64,000 bases of DNA from Streptomyces sp. NRRL F-5727 (lineage in GTDB: Bacteria > Actinomycetota > Actinomycetes > Streptomycetales > Streptomycetaceae): positions 1-64,000 of the forward strand of contig NZ_JOGX01000004.1 of assembly GCF_000719555.1 (NCBI RefSeq). Reading direction: 5' to 3'. This document shows positions 8,799 to 16,654 of this stretch, piece after piece; position 1 is the stretch's first letter; each line of letters starts with the position of its first letter. Below the pieces are notes generated by a model. It did no database searches. It was not told the DNA's origin and worked only from the letters and a program-made list of their open reading frames with translations. The translations under genes were made by a program, and so were the position numbers.

Positions 8799-8850
8799 CT
8801 GGAAGCGCTTCCAGTTCCAGGACTGTAAAGGGTGATCGCCGTCATGTGAA
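8799..8850 (-). promoter_or_regulatory. cebR promoter with overlapping operator
   Basis: On the minus strand TTCACA (complement of 8845-8850), a 17-base spacer and TACAGT (complement of 8822-8827) form a good promoter. The perfect palindrome CTGGAAGCGCTTCCAG (8799-8814) starts at the expected transcription start, so its occupant would repress cebR. The half-site TGGAAGC differs from TGGGAGC before cebE. Confidence 0.75.
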
Positions 8851-8933
8851 GTGTCGGTTACACGAGGCCACTTGACAGTGACGATCAGCGGAACACACGA
8901 TACGGCCACGCCCCGGACATGCAGACCGAGGAC

Positions 8934-8962
8934 TGGAACCGCTTCCAGTGGGAGCGCTTCCA
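8934..8962. promoter_or_regulatory. Tandem CebR-type boxes upstream of the first GH6 gene
   Basis: TGGAACCGCTTCCA (8934-8947) and TGGGAGCGCTTCCA (8949-8962) stand one base apart, 15 bp from start to start, on roughly adjacent faces of the helix. A TTGACA at 8872-8877 lies upstream. The rest of the 8762-9114 gap holds the cebR promoter and a 150-base 5' region before the GH6 start in which I see nothing else. Confidence 0.75.
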
Positions 8963-9114
8963 AGGATCTCCGCACGTCCGAGGCGTGCTGGTGTCCCCCG
9001 AGGTCGGAGCCACCGCCACACCGGGGACCTCGTACCACCGCACTTCCTCAGTGCGCCGCACGCTCGGGACGAGAGCGCGCGGCGCGTCCGCCGCCAGGAA
9101 ACCGAGGTACAGCC

Positions 9115-10079
9115 ATGCGCCGCCGAATCCGCGCCCTCGTCGCAGCCCTTGCCGCGCTGCCGTTGGCGCTCACCCTCGCCCCGTCCGCCCACGCGGCGGA
9201 CCCCACGACCATGACCAGCGGGTTCTACGTGGACCCGGACTCCAGCGCGAAGAAGTGGGTCGCCGCCAACTCCGGCGACGGCCGCGCCCCCGCGATCAAC
9301 ACCTCCCTCGCCAACACGCCGATGGCCCGCTGGTTCGGCTCCTGGAGCGGCACGATCGGCACCGCGACGGGCGCGTACGTCGGCGCGGCCGACTCCCGCG
9401 ACAAGCTGCCCATCCTGGTCGCGTACAACATCTACCTCCGCGACTCGTGCGGCGGGCACTCCGGCGGCGGGGCCTCCTCGGCCTCCGCCTACGCGACCTG
9501 GATCGCGCAGTTCGCCGGCGGGATCGCCAACCGCCCGGCCGTCGTCCTCCTCGAACCCGACTCCCTCGCGGACTACGGCTGCCTGAACCAGACCCAGATC
9601 CGCGAACGCCAGGGCATGATCAGCGGCGCCGTCGCGGAGTTCAACCGCCAGGCCCCCAACACCTGGGTCTACCTCGACGCCGGCAACCCCGGCTGGATCA
9701 GCGCGGCGGCGATGGCCCAGCGTCTCCACGAGGCCGGGCTCCGGCAGGCGCACGGCTTCTCCCTCAACATCTCGAACTACTACACCACCGCCCAGAACAC
9801 CGCCTACGGCAACGCCGTCAACGGCGAACTGGCCGCCCGCTACGGCTACACCAAGCCGTTCGTCGTCGACACCAGCCGCAACGGCAACGGCTCCAACGGC
9901 GAGTGGTGCAACGCGGCCGGCCGCCGCATCGGCACGCCACCCGACTGGGCGGCGGCGCCGAGATGCTGCTGTGGATCAAGGCCCCGGGCGAGTCCGACGG
10001 CAACTGCGGCGTCGGGACCGGCTCCACGGCCGGCCAGTTTCTGCCGGAGGTCGCCTACAAGATGATCTACGGCTACTGA
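9115..10079 (+). pseudogene. Secreted GH6 endoglucanase, frameshifted near its C-terminus
   Basis: Signal peptide (about 1-28, ending AHA) followed by a GH6 cellulase core without a binding module. Active-site landmarks are present in the first frame: the proton-donor region YNIYLRDSCGGHSGGG, EPDSLADYG and the VVDTSRNGNG Asp. At about 9937-9939 the frame breaks. The first frame runs to a stop at 10063-10065 with unrelated residues, while the expected end (LGGGAEMLLWIKAPGESDG ... MIYGY) continues in another frame to TGA 10077-10079. One base missing in CC-ACCCG explains this. The lost segment holds the conserved WIKxPGESDG substrate-binding motif, so the read protein should be inactive. Real mutation and assembly error are both possible. 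ATG 9115 has GAGG upstream. Confidence 0.8.
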
Positions 10080-10089
10080 CATCCGACTC

Positions 10090-10128
10090 CTGTGGCCCGG
10101 ACTCCGCCGCCCCGCGACCGGGCCACAG
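10090..10128 (+). terminator. Stem-loop between the two GH6 genes
   Basis: CTGTGGCCCGG (10090-10100) pairs perfectly with CCGGGCCACAG (10118-10128), an 11-bp stem with a 17-base loop, starting 10 bases after the first GH6 stop. There is no T-run. It could terminate transcription or attenuate into the second GH6 gene, which has no evident promoter of its own. Confidence 0.55.
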
Positions 10129-10170
10129 GCTCCACCACCCCCGCCCCCGCCCCTCCGACCAGGAGCCCCC

Positions 10171-11451
10171 ATGAAGCCACGCACCCTACGGCGCCGTGCG
10201 ACCGCCGCCCTCGCGGCACTCGCGGCCTGCGCCGCCCTCACCGCGACGCAGGGACAGGCGCAGGCCGCGCCCGCCACGGACCCGCTCACCCCGGCCACGA
10301 AGTTCTACGTGGACCCGCACAGCAAGGCCGCCAGGCAGGCGCTCACCGACCTCGGGAACGGCGACCTCACGAACGCCGTGAACATGGCCCGGCTCGCGAG
10401 CTGGCCGCAGGCCGAGTGGTTCACCGAGGGCACGCCGGACGAGGTCCGGGCCAAGGTGAGGGGCCTCGTCCGCGAGGCCCGGGTGGTGAACCGCACCCCC
10501 GTCCTGGTCGCCTACAACGTCCCGGGCCGCGACTGCTCCCAGTACTCCAGCGGCGGCGCCGCGTCCTCCGCCGCCTACCGGCAGTGGATCGACGCCTTCG
10601 CCGCCGGCATCGGCGACAGCAAGGCCGTCGTCGTGGTCGAGCCCGACGGCCTGGCGCTCCTCCCGAACGACTGCGGACCGGACGTCGACCCGACCGGCGA
10701 GCTCACCGCGACCCGCGTCGCCGACCTCGCCTACGCCGTCAGGACCCTCAAGTCCCAGGCCCGCACCGCGGTCTACCTCGACGCGGGCAACGTCCTGTGG
10801 CGGCCCGTCGGCGAGATGGCGCGGCGCCTGCTCGACGCCGGCGTCCAGGACAGCGACGGCTTCGCCCTCAACGTCTCCAACACCCACCCGACCGACCACA
10901 ACGCGCGTTACGGCACCTGGATCGCCAAGTGCATGTGGTACGCCACCGAGGGCCCCGAGCACGCCCGCGGCCACACCGACTGGTGCGCCACCCAGTACTA
11001 CTCGGCCGCCGCGCCCAACGACGGCGCCTCGGGCAACGCGGTCGACTCCGCCGACCCGGCCACCTGGCGCTGGACCGACGCCTGGTACGACCAGGCCATG
11101 GGGAACCCGCCCGCCGACGCGCTGGAGCACTTCGTCATCGACACCAGCCGCAACGGCCTGGGCGCCTGGACCCCCGAGCCCGGCAAGTACACCGGCGACC
11201 CGGAGATCTGGTGCAACGCGCCCGGCCGCGGCCTCGGCCCGCGCCCGACCGCCGACACCGGTGTCCCGCTCGTCGACGCCTACCTGTGGATCAAGATCCC
11301 CGGCGAGTCCGACGGCAGCTGCACGCGCAACACCGGCGGCACGATCGACCCCGAGTACGGCATCGTCGACCCGCCGGCGGGCACCTGGTGGCCCGAGCAG
11401 GCCCACACCCTGGCCCGCAACGCGGCACCGCGGCTGACCTTCAACCGCTGA
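10171..11451 (+). CDS. Secreted GH6 cellobiohydrolase-type cellulase
   Basis: Signal peptide (about 1-32) and a GH6 catalytic domain to the end, 426 residues. Visible landmarks are YNVPGRDCSQYSSGG (proton-donor Asp), VVVEPDGLAL, YLDAGNVLW, FVIDTSRNG and WIKIPGESDGSC. It is longer than the first GH6 because of inserts (GPEHARGHTDWCATQYYSAA and following) of the kind that roof the tunnel in exo-acting GH6 enzymes, so release of cellobiose from chain ends is likely. It has no carbohydrate-binding module. ATG 10171 follows AGGAG. It is in the same direction as the frameshifted GH6, 91 bases apart, and a perfect 13-bp terminator follows. The ceb transporter next door would import its product. Confidence 0.92.
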   Translation: MKPRTLRRRATAALAALAACAALTATQGQAQAAPATDPLTPATKFYVDPHSKAARQALTDLGNGDLTNAVNMARLASWPQAEWFTEGTPDEVRAKVRGLVREARVVNRTPVLVAYNVPGRDCSQYSSGGAASSAAYRQWIDAFAAGIGDSKAVVVVEPDGLALLPNDCGPDVDPTGELTATRVADLAYAVRTLKSQARTAVYLDAGNVLWRPVGEMARRLLDAGVQDSDGFALNVSNTHPTDHNARYGTWIAKCMWYATEGPEHARGHTDWCATQYYSAAAPNDGASGNAVDSADPATWRWTDAWYDQAMGNPPADALEHFVIDTSRNGLGAWTPEPGKYTGDPEIWCNAPGRGLGPRPTADTGVPLVDAYLWIKIPGESDGSCTRNTGGTIDPEYGIVDPPAGTWWPEQAHTLARNAAPRLTFNR

Positions 11452-11469
11452 CGCCCGCTCCCGCCCCCG

Positions 11470-11503
11470 TCCGGCCCCGGGCAGGCTCTCGCCCGGGGCC
11501 GGA
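11470..11503 (+). terminator. Terminator after the second GH6 gene
   Basis: TCCGGCCCCGGGC (11470-11482) and GCCCGGGGCCGGA (11491-11503) form a perfect 13-bp stem with an 8-base loop, 18 bases after the stop codon. Confidence 0.75.
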
Positions 11504-11575
11504 GCACCCGTCGTACCGTCTCGCCCTCCGCGAGCGGGCCGGGCGGCCGCCTTCTCGCCGTCGTCGTCGCGACCG

Positions 11576-11627
11576 TTGACGGTGGACGGCGGGCGTCACT
11601 AACCTCCGTTGCTTGGGAGCGCTCCCA
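11576..11627 (+). promoter_or_regulatory. GH9 gene promoter with CebR box
   Basis: TTGACG (11576-11581), an 18-base spacer and TAACCT (11600-11605) form a promoter. The canonical 14-bp box TGGGAGCGCTCCCA (11614-11627) covers the expected transcription start, a standard repressor position. Confidence 0.85.
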
Positions 11628-11741
11628 CGTCCCCTGTGTCGCACGGAGGCCGAGCCTTCCGGGGAGCTCCGCTCCCCACCGGCTCGCGCGCCACCCCGCC
11701 CCGTCCCGCCGACGCCCCACGACATCCCGCAGGAGCCGCAC

Positions 11742-13892
11742 ATGCCCCCCGCCATGACCTCGTTACCCGCCGCGCTCCTCACGGGCGCGCTCCTCCTCGG
11801 CGGCCTCGCGGCCGCACCGGCCGCCCCGGGCGCGTCCGCCACGACCGCGGCGGCGACCTCGGCCGTGCGCGTCAACCAGGTCGGCTACCTGCCCGACGGA
11901 CCGAAGCGCGCCACCGTCGTCACCACGGCGAGCCAGGCGCTCGCCTGGCAGCTGCGGAACGCCTCCGGCACGGTGGTCGCCTCCGGATCGACCGTTCCAC
12001 GCGGCGCGGACGCCCCCTCCGGGCAGTCCGTCCAGGTGGCCGACTTCTCCGCGCACCGGGCGACCGGCAGCGGATACGTCCTGACCGTGGACGGCAGCAG
12101 CAGCGCGCCCTTCGACATCCGCACGGACCTCTACGACGCGCTGCGCTCCGACTCCATGGCCTTCTTCCACCACCAGCGCAGCGGTATCGCGATCGACGCC
12201 TCCCTGGTGGGTTCCGCCTACGCCCGCCCGGCCGGACACCTGGGCGTCGCGCCCAACAAGGGCGACGTCTCCGTCCCCTGCCAGGCCGGCGTGTGCGACT
12301 ACACGCAGGACGTGCGGGGCGGCTGGTACGACGCCGGCGACCACGGCAAGTACGTGGTCAACGGCGGCCTCTCCACCTGGCTGCTCGTCAACTCCTTCGA
12401 GCGGGCCGAGCGGGCGGGCAAGGAGGCGGCGCTGGGCGACTCCACCCTGCGCGTCCCCGAGCGCGGCAACGGCGTGCCCGACGTCCTCGACGAAGCGCGC
12501 TGGGAGCTCGACTTCCTCATGCGGATGCAGGTGCCCGACGGCAAGCCGTTCGCGGGCATGGCCTTCCACAAGATCCACGACGCGGCCTGGACCGGCATGC
12601 CGATGCGTCCCGAACAGGACCCCCAGCCGCGCGAACTGCACCGCCCGTCCACGGCGGCCACCCTCAACCTGGCGGCCGCCGCCGCGCAGTGCGCCCGGGT
12701 CATCCGGCCGTACGACGCCGGCTACGCCGACCGCTGTCTGGCGTCGGCCCGCCGTGCCTGGACCGCCGCGAAGGCCAACCCGGCGATGTACGCGCCGGCT
12801 TCGGACAGCACGGGCGGCGGCGCCTACGAGGACGCGCGGGTCACGGACGAGTTCTACTGGGCGGCCGCCGAGCTGTACGCGGCGACCGGCGAGAGCGCCT
12901 ACCGGGACGCGGTCACCTCCTCGTCCTGGCACACCTCCGCCGACGCCTTCAGCCCGTACGGCTTCGGCTGGGCGGACACCGCCGCGCTCGGCCGGCTCGT
13001 CCTGGCCACCGTCCCGACCGGGCTGCCCGCCGCCGACACGGCCCGGATCCGCTCCTCGGTGACCGCCGCGGCCGACGGCTACCTCGCCAGGATGGCCGCC
13101 CAGGGATACGCCGTCCCCGTGCCCGCGGACGGCTACTTCTGGGGATCGAACGGCGAGGTCGCCAACGACGCGATCGTCATGGCGGTCGCCGGCGAGCTGA
13201 CGGGCGACGCGCGCTACCGCGCCGGCGCCCTGGAGACCATGGACTACCTGCTGGGACGCAACGCCCTGGGCCTGTCCTACGTCACCGGCCACGGCGAGAC
13301 GTCCGCGCAGAACCAGCACCACCGCTTCTGGGCGCACCAGCTGGACGCCTCGCTGCCCCACCCGCCGGCCGGCTCGCTGGCGGGCGGCCCCAACAGCGCG
13401 CTCCAGGACCCGGTGGCCCAGGAGCGGCTGCGCGGCTGCGCCCCCGCGGCCTGCTACATCGACCACATCGACTCGTACTCGACCAACGAAGTGGCGGTCA
13501 ACTGGAACGCCCCCCTGGCCTGGCTCGCCGCCTACGCCGCCGAGCGGACCTCCGACGGCGGCGGCGAACCGCCCGCCGCCGCCTGCGCGGTGACGTACAC
13601 CGTGACCAACTCGTGGAACACCGGCTTCACCGCGAACGTCACCGTCAGGAACACCGGCCCGACGGCCGTGGACGGCTGGCAGCTGGCCTGGACCCACCCG
13701 GCCGGCCAGACCGTCACGAGCGCGTGGAACGCCACCGTCACCCAGAGCGGCACGGCCGTCAGCGCCCGCAACACCGACTGGAACCGGACGATCGCCCCCG
13801 GCGCGACCGTGAGCTTCGGAGTCCAGGGGACCCACACCGGCTCGACCTCCTCCCCCACGGCCTTCACGCTCAACGCGGGCGCCTGCGCCTGA
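11742..13892 (+). CDS. Secreted GH9 endoglucanase with C-terminal CBM2
   Basis: Protein of 716 residues: signal peptide (about 1-40), an Ig-like CelD_N domain (about 41-130, starting [10 protein letters not shown]), a GH9 catalytic domain with the catalytic-base region [13 protein letters not shown] (about 190-202) and acid region [10 protein letters not shown] (about 582), then a family 2 cellulose-binding module (about 615-716) with Trp residues in SWNTGF, DGWQLAW and NTDWNRT. It would cut cellulose outside the cell. ATG 11742 has AGGAG 7 bases upstream. Codon 8 (11763-11765) is TTA, so translation probably needs bldA tRNA. A CebR box lies in the promoter, so control is by both substrate and development. 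Confidence 0.93.
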   Translation: MPPAMTSLPAALLTGALLLGGLAAAPAAPGASATTAAATSAVRVNQVGYLPDGPKRATVVTTASQALAWQLRNASGTVVASGSTVPRGADAPSGQSVQVADFSAHRATGSGYVLTVDGSSSAPFDIRTDLYDALRSDSMAFFHHQRSGIAIDASLVGSAYARPAGHLGVAPNKGDVSVPCQAGVCDYTQDVRGGWYDAGDHGKYVVNGGLSTWLLVNSFERAERAGKEAALGDSTLRVPERGNGVPDVLDEARWELDFLMRMQVPDGKPFAGMAFHKIHDAAWTGMPMRPEQDPQPRELHRPSTAATLNLAAAAAQCARVIRPYDAGYADRCLASARRAWTAAKANPAMYAPASDSTGGGAYEDARVTDEFYWAAAELYAATGESAYRDAVTSSSWHTSADAFSPYGFGWADTAALGRLVLATVPTGLPAADTARIRSSVTAAADGYLARMAAQGYAVPVPADGYFWGSNGEVANDAIVMAVAGELTGDARYRAGALETMDYLLGRNALGLSYVTGHGETSAQNQHHRFWAHQLDASLPHPPAGSLAGGPNSALQDPVAQERLRGCAPAACYIDHIDSYSTNEVAVNWNAPLAWLAAYAAERTSDGGGEPPAAACAVTYTVTNSWNTGFTANVTVRNTGPTAVDGWQLAWTHPAGQTVTSAWNATVTQSGTAVSARNTDWNRTIAPGATVSFGVQGTHTGSTSSPTAFTLNAGACA

Positions 13893-13900
13893 ACCCGGCC

Positions 13901-13933
13901 GGCCCGGCTCCCCCTCGCGCGGGGAGCCGGGCC
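13901..13933 (+). terminator. Terminator after the GH9 gene
   Basis: GGCCCGGCTCCCC (13901-13913) and GGGGAGCCGGGCC (13921-13933) form a perfect 13-bp stem with a 7-base loop, directly after the stop. Confidence 0.8.
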
Positions 13934-14107
13934 CTGCGCGTTCCGGCCGGATCGGCCGGGCGGTCCGCTGGCGTGATCTCCACCCCGCGTTGTTGACCGT
14001 CCTCACACCGGGCCCGAAGCTCTCACCTGACCCGCACAACCGACACGTCGTCACCACGACCGCGTGGCGGCGGGCCGCCCGGTTCCCCGTCTCCGTAAGG
14101 ACCTTCG

Positions 14108-14863
14108 ATGCGCCGTATCGCCGCACTGTTAGCCACCGCCCTGCTCACGGGAGCCGCCGCGCTCTCCGCGCCCGCCGCGAGCGCGGCCGAGAGCCCCGCC
14201 GTCACCGCGCGGTCCGCGGCGACGACCGTCCCGGGCCCCGGCGGCGTCGGCAGCTGCACCTCGGGCGGCATGTCCGCCACCTGCACCGGCCTCGACCCGA
14301 TGCAGACCTGGACCGTCGGCGGCACGTGCATGGCGTGGGACTTCACCACCAACTCGTACGTCTTCTCGCCGGCGTGGAGCAGCTGGGTCGCCGGCGACGG
14401 CACCCACTCGGCGAGCTGCTTCGGCACGAGCACGTGGTGGGCGGGCGGCGTCTCGTTCGGGTCCGCCGTCCCGCCCGGCCCGGTCGGGCAGGTCACCGGC
14501 CTCGGGGGCAAGTGCCTGGACGTGCGCGGCGGCAGCATGGCCAACAAGACGCCCACGCAGATCTGGGACTGTCTCGGCAACGTCAACCAGCGGTGGAAGA
14601 TCGGCACCGACGGCACCCTCCGCGCCGTCGGCGTGTGCCTGGACATCTGGAACGGCCGGACCGACAACGGCACCCAGGTGCACACCGGCCCCTGCAACGG
14701 CAACATCGCCCAGCAGTGGTGGGTCCGGAGCGACGGAGCGATCGTCAACACGAAGTCCGGCCGCTGCCTGGACATCCGGGGCTACGACACCACCAACGGC
14801 AACGTCGTGCAGATCTGGGACTGCAACGCCACCTCGAACCAGCTCTGGAACCTGCCCGTCTGA
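14108..14863 (+). CDS. Secreted protein with ricin-type beta-trefoil (CBM13) lectin domain
   Basis: Protein of 251 residues: signal peptide (about 1-27), a roughly 90-residue Cys-containing domain I do not recognise (SCTSGGMSATCTG to STWWAGG), then a C-terminal ricin B-type lectin domain (about 125-251) with repeats of the kind CLDVRGG...QIWDC...QRWKI, CLDIWNG...QQWWV, CLDIRGY...QIWDC...QLWNL. The lectin part should bind xylan or another polysaccharide. No catalytic domain is evident, so it may be an accessory binding protein or a small enzyme of unknown type. Codon 8 (14129-14131) is TTA, giving probable bldA dependence. AAGGA precedes ATG 14108, and a TTGACC at 13993 is the only promoter-like hexamer upstream. 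Confidence 0.85.
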   Translation: MRRIAALLATALLTGAAALSAPAASAAESPAVTARSAATTVPGPGGVGSCTSGGMSATCTGLDPMQTWTVGGTCMAWDFTTNSYVFSPAWSSWVAGDGTHSASCFGTSTWWAGGVSFGSAVPPGPVGQVTGLGGKCLDVRGGSMANKTPTQIWDCLGNVNQRWKIGTDGTLRAVGVCLDIWNGRTDNGTQVHTGPCNGNIAQQWWVRSDGAIVNTKSGRCLDIRGYDTTNGNVVQIWDCNATSNQLWNLPV

Positions 14864-15918
14864 CTAGGACGCCAGCCGCCGGAACAGCTCGCGGATCTCG
14901 TCCTGGTCCGCGACCAGCGGCAGCGTGTCGAAGTACAGCTCCCACTCCCCGCCCGGGCCGAAGCGCTCCACGATCCCGAAGGGGACGCCGGTCCGGGTCG
15001 CGGTGCCGTCGTGCACGGTGGCGGTGCCGTGCCACTCCACATACGTCGTGGTGGCGCCGACGGCGACCTGCCCGGCCCGCAGCCGCAGGTCGGCCGCGGA
15101 GAACAGCCGCTCCAGGTAGGCGCGCCGTCCGGCGTCGGTGGCGAGCGGGGCGGCGAGGCCGGGGCCCGCGAGGCGGGCGCCGGGCAGGCGGCCGAGGAGG
15201 GCGCCGGTGTCCCCGGCGTTCCAGGCGGCGAGGCGGGCGGGGACCTCGCCCGCCCGGAAGCGGGGGGCGGCGGGCGCGGCGGCCGGGGCCCGGTGCCGGA
15301 GTCGGCGACGCCGGCGAAGAGGGCCGGGGGCGCGGTGTCGGGCAGCGTGTCCTGGAAGAGGACGGCGCGGTCGTAGTAGCGGCGGGCCTGGATCGTGCGG
15401 CCGTCGTCGCCGAGGACGTTCCGGGCGATCTGCGGGTAGACGACGGTACGGCCCTTGAGGGTGACCTCGTTGCGCTGGCCGAAGACGACGGTGCTGCCGT
15501 CGGCGACCACGTCGGTGCCTTCGTAGCTGAGGCTCGGGACGAGGCGCAGGGAGTTCGCGATGGAGGCGCCGATGACGGCGGGGCCGCGCTGCGCGGCGGA
15601 GCCGGCCTCCCAGAGGGAGGCGTCGGGGTCGAAGATGTCGAGGTAGGCGGCGACCCGGGGGTGGCCGTCCCCGCCGGGGGCGGGCGGGGTGCCGGTGGGC
15701 ATCTCGCCGAAGGTGATCTGCCGCCGCAGGAAGGCGCAGGTGTTGGGGGTGAGACGCCCTTCGAGCCGCTCCACCCTCGCCCGCGCCTCCGGGCAGTCCG
15801 CCTGGCCGGCGGCCACGACCCCGCCGGGCTCCGCCCCCGCGGAAGCGGTGACCACGCTCCCCGCGACCAGCGCCGCCACCACCGCGATGCTCACCGTCGT
15901 CCGTCGGCCCGTACCCAT
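14864..15918 (-). pseudogene. Secreted SnoaL/NTF2-like protein, frameshifted in the middle
   Basis: Read as two pieces in different frames. The first (from ATG 15918, with AAGGGG upstream) has a signal peptide (about 1-30) and a region with SLWEAGSAAQRGPAVIGASI and YEGTDVVADGSTVVFGQRNEV, in the style of SnoaL-like or DUF4440 folds. After ALFAGVADSGT the frame degrades to Pro/Arg-rich sequence. The second, from about 15285 to the stop at 14864, is a further SnoaL-like half (RFRAGEVPARLAAWNAGDTG ... GTATVHDGTATRTGVPFGIVE). One base missing in the run GGGGCCC (15285-15291) would restore a 351-residue two-domain protein. The stop codon abuts the stop of the convergent lectin gene. Function is unknown; this fold serves enzymes and binding proteins alike. 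Confidence 0.65.
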
Positions 15919-16007
15919 GGCTCACCCCTTGTGTGTCTCGTGCGGCTTCCCGCCGGGGCGCTGCCGCCCCGGTGTGATCACCCTGCCGGTCGAGGGGGTG
16001 GGGGGCG

Positions 16008-16024
16008 ATTACCCGTCAGGTAAT
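16008..16024. promoter_or_regulatory. Dyad in the SnoaL/redox-operon divergent region
   Basis: ATTACC (16008-16013) and GGTAAT (16019-16024) form a perfect 6-bp inverted repeat with a 5-base centre (CGTCA). It is one of few A/T-containing stretches in the 270-bp gap between the divergent genes at 15918 and 16190, so it may be an operator. No regulator gene is adjacent. Confidence 0.4.
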
Positions 16025-16189
16025 GCCCGTCGACGCTGCGGAAGCGGCGGGTGCCGCACGGATCCCGGGGGTGTGGCGCCCCGTGCGGGGGTAGACGCCC
16101 GGGCGTGAACCCGGCGGAACAGCGGCGACGCGACGCCCCGCCCACGGTCGGGGGCAGCCCAGCCGCTGATCGACTCAGGAGGACTCCTC

Positions 16190-16654
16190 ATGGCCGTCCG
16201 TCATCAGCTCATCCGGCACGCTCCCGCCGCGGTGTGGGCCGTGCTCGCGGATCCGGCACTGTACGGCGAGTGGGTGGTGGGAACGTCGCGTTCCGAGCCC
16301 CTGGACGGGTCCTGGCCCGAGGTCGGCTCCCGCATCCGGTACACCGTACGGCTGGGGCCCTGGTCCGCCGAAGGGACGACGACCGTACGTCACCAGGAGC
16401 TCGTCCGGGAGCTGGAGCTGGAGGCCGCTTTCGGACGGCTCGGCACGGCGCGGATCTTCCTCCGGCTCCGCCCGTGGGGCGAGGAGACGCTCGTCGTCTG
16501 CGACGAGCACCCGCTGCGCGGACCCGGCCAGGTCCTGCACAACGGCGTGAGCGAGGCGGCGCTCCAGCTCCGGCACCGGAGCATGCTGGCCCGCCTGGCC
16601 GAGGTCGTCGAGCACCGGGAGGAGCGGGATCGCACGAGGGCCGGCCGTGCCTGA
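16190..16654 (+). CDS. SRPBCC-family (polyketide cyclase/dehydrase-like) protein
   Basis: Protein of 154 residues with the START-like pattern of the SRPBCC family: AVRHQLIRHAPAAVWAVLADP, YGEWVVGTSRSE, GSRIRYTVRLGP. The fold makes a hydrophobic pocket for a lipid-like ligand. ATG 16190 follows a strong AGGAGGA ribosome site. It is first in a tight operon whose next gene (16647) overlaps it by 8 bases. With an FAD oxidoreductase, a peroxygenase-type P450 and an SDR downstream, it may hold or present a fatty or isoprenoid substrate; that is inference. Confidence 0.8.
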   Translation: MAVRHQLIRHAPAAVWAVLADPALYGEWVVGTSRSEPLDGSWPEVGSRIRYTVRLGPWSAEGTTTVRHQELVRELELEAAFGRLGTARIFLRLRPWGEETLVVCDEHPLRGPGQVLHNGVSEAALQLRHRSMLARLAEVVEHREERDRTRAGRA

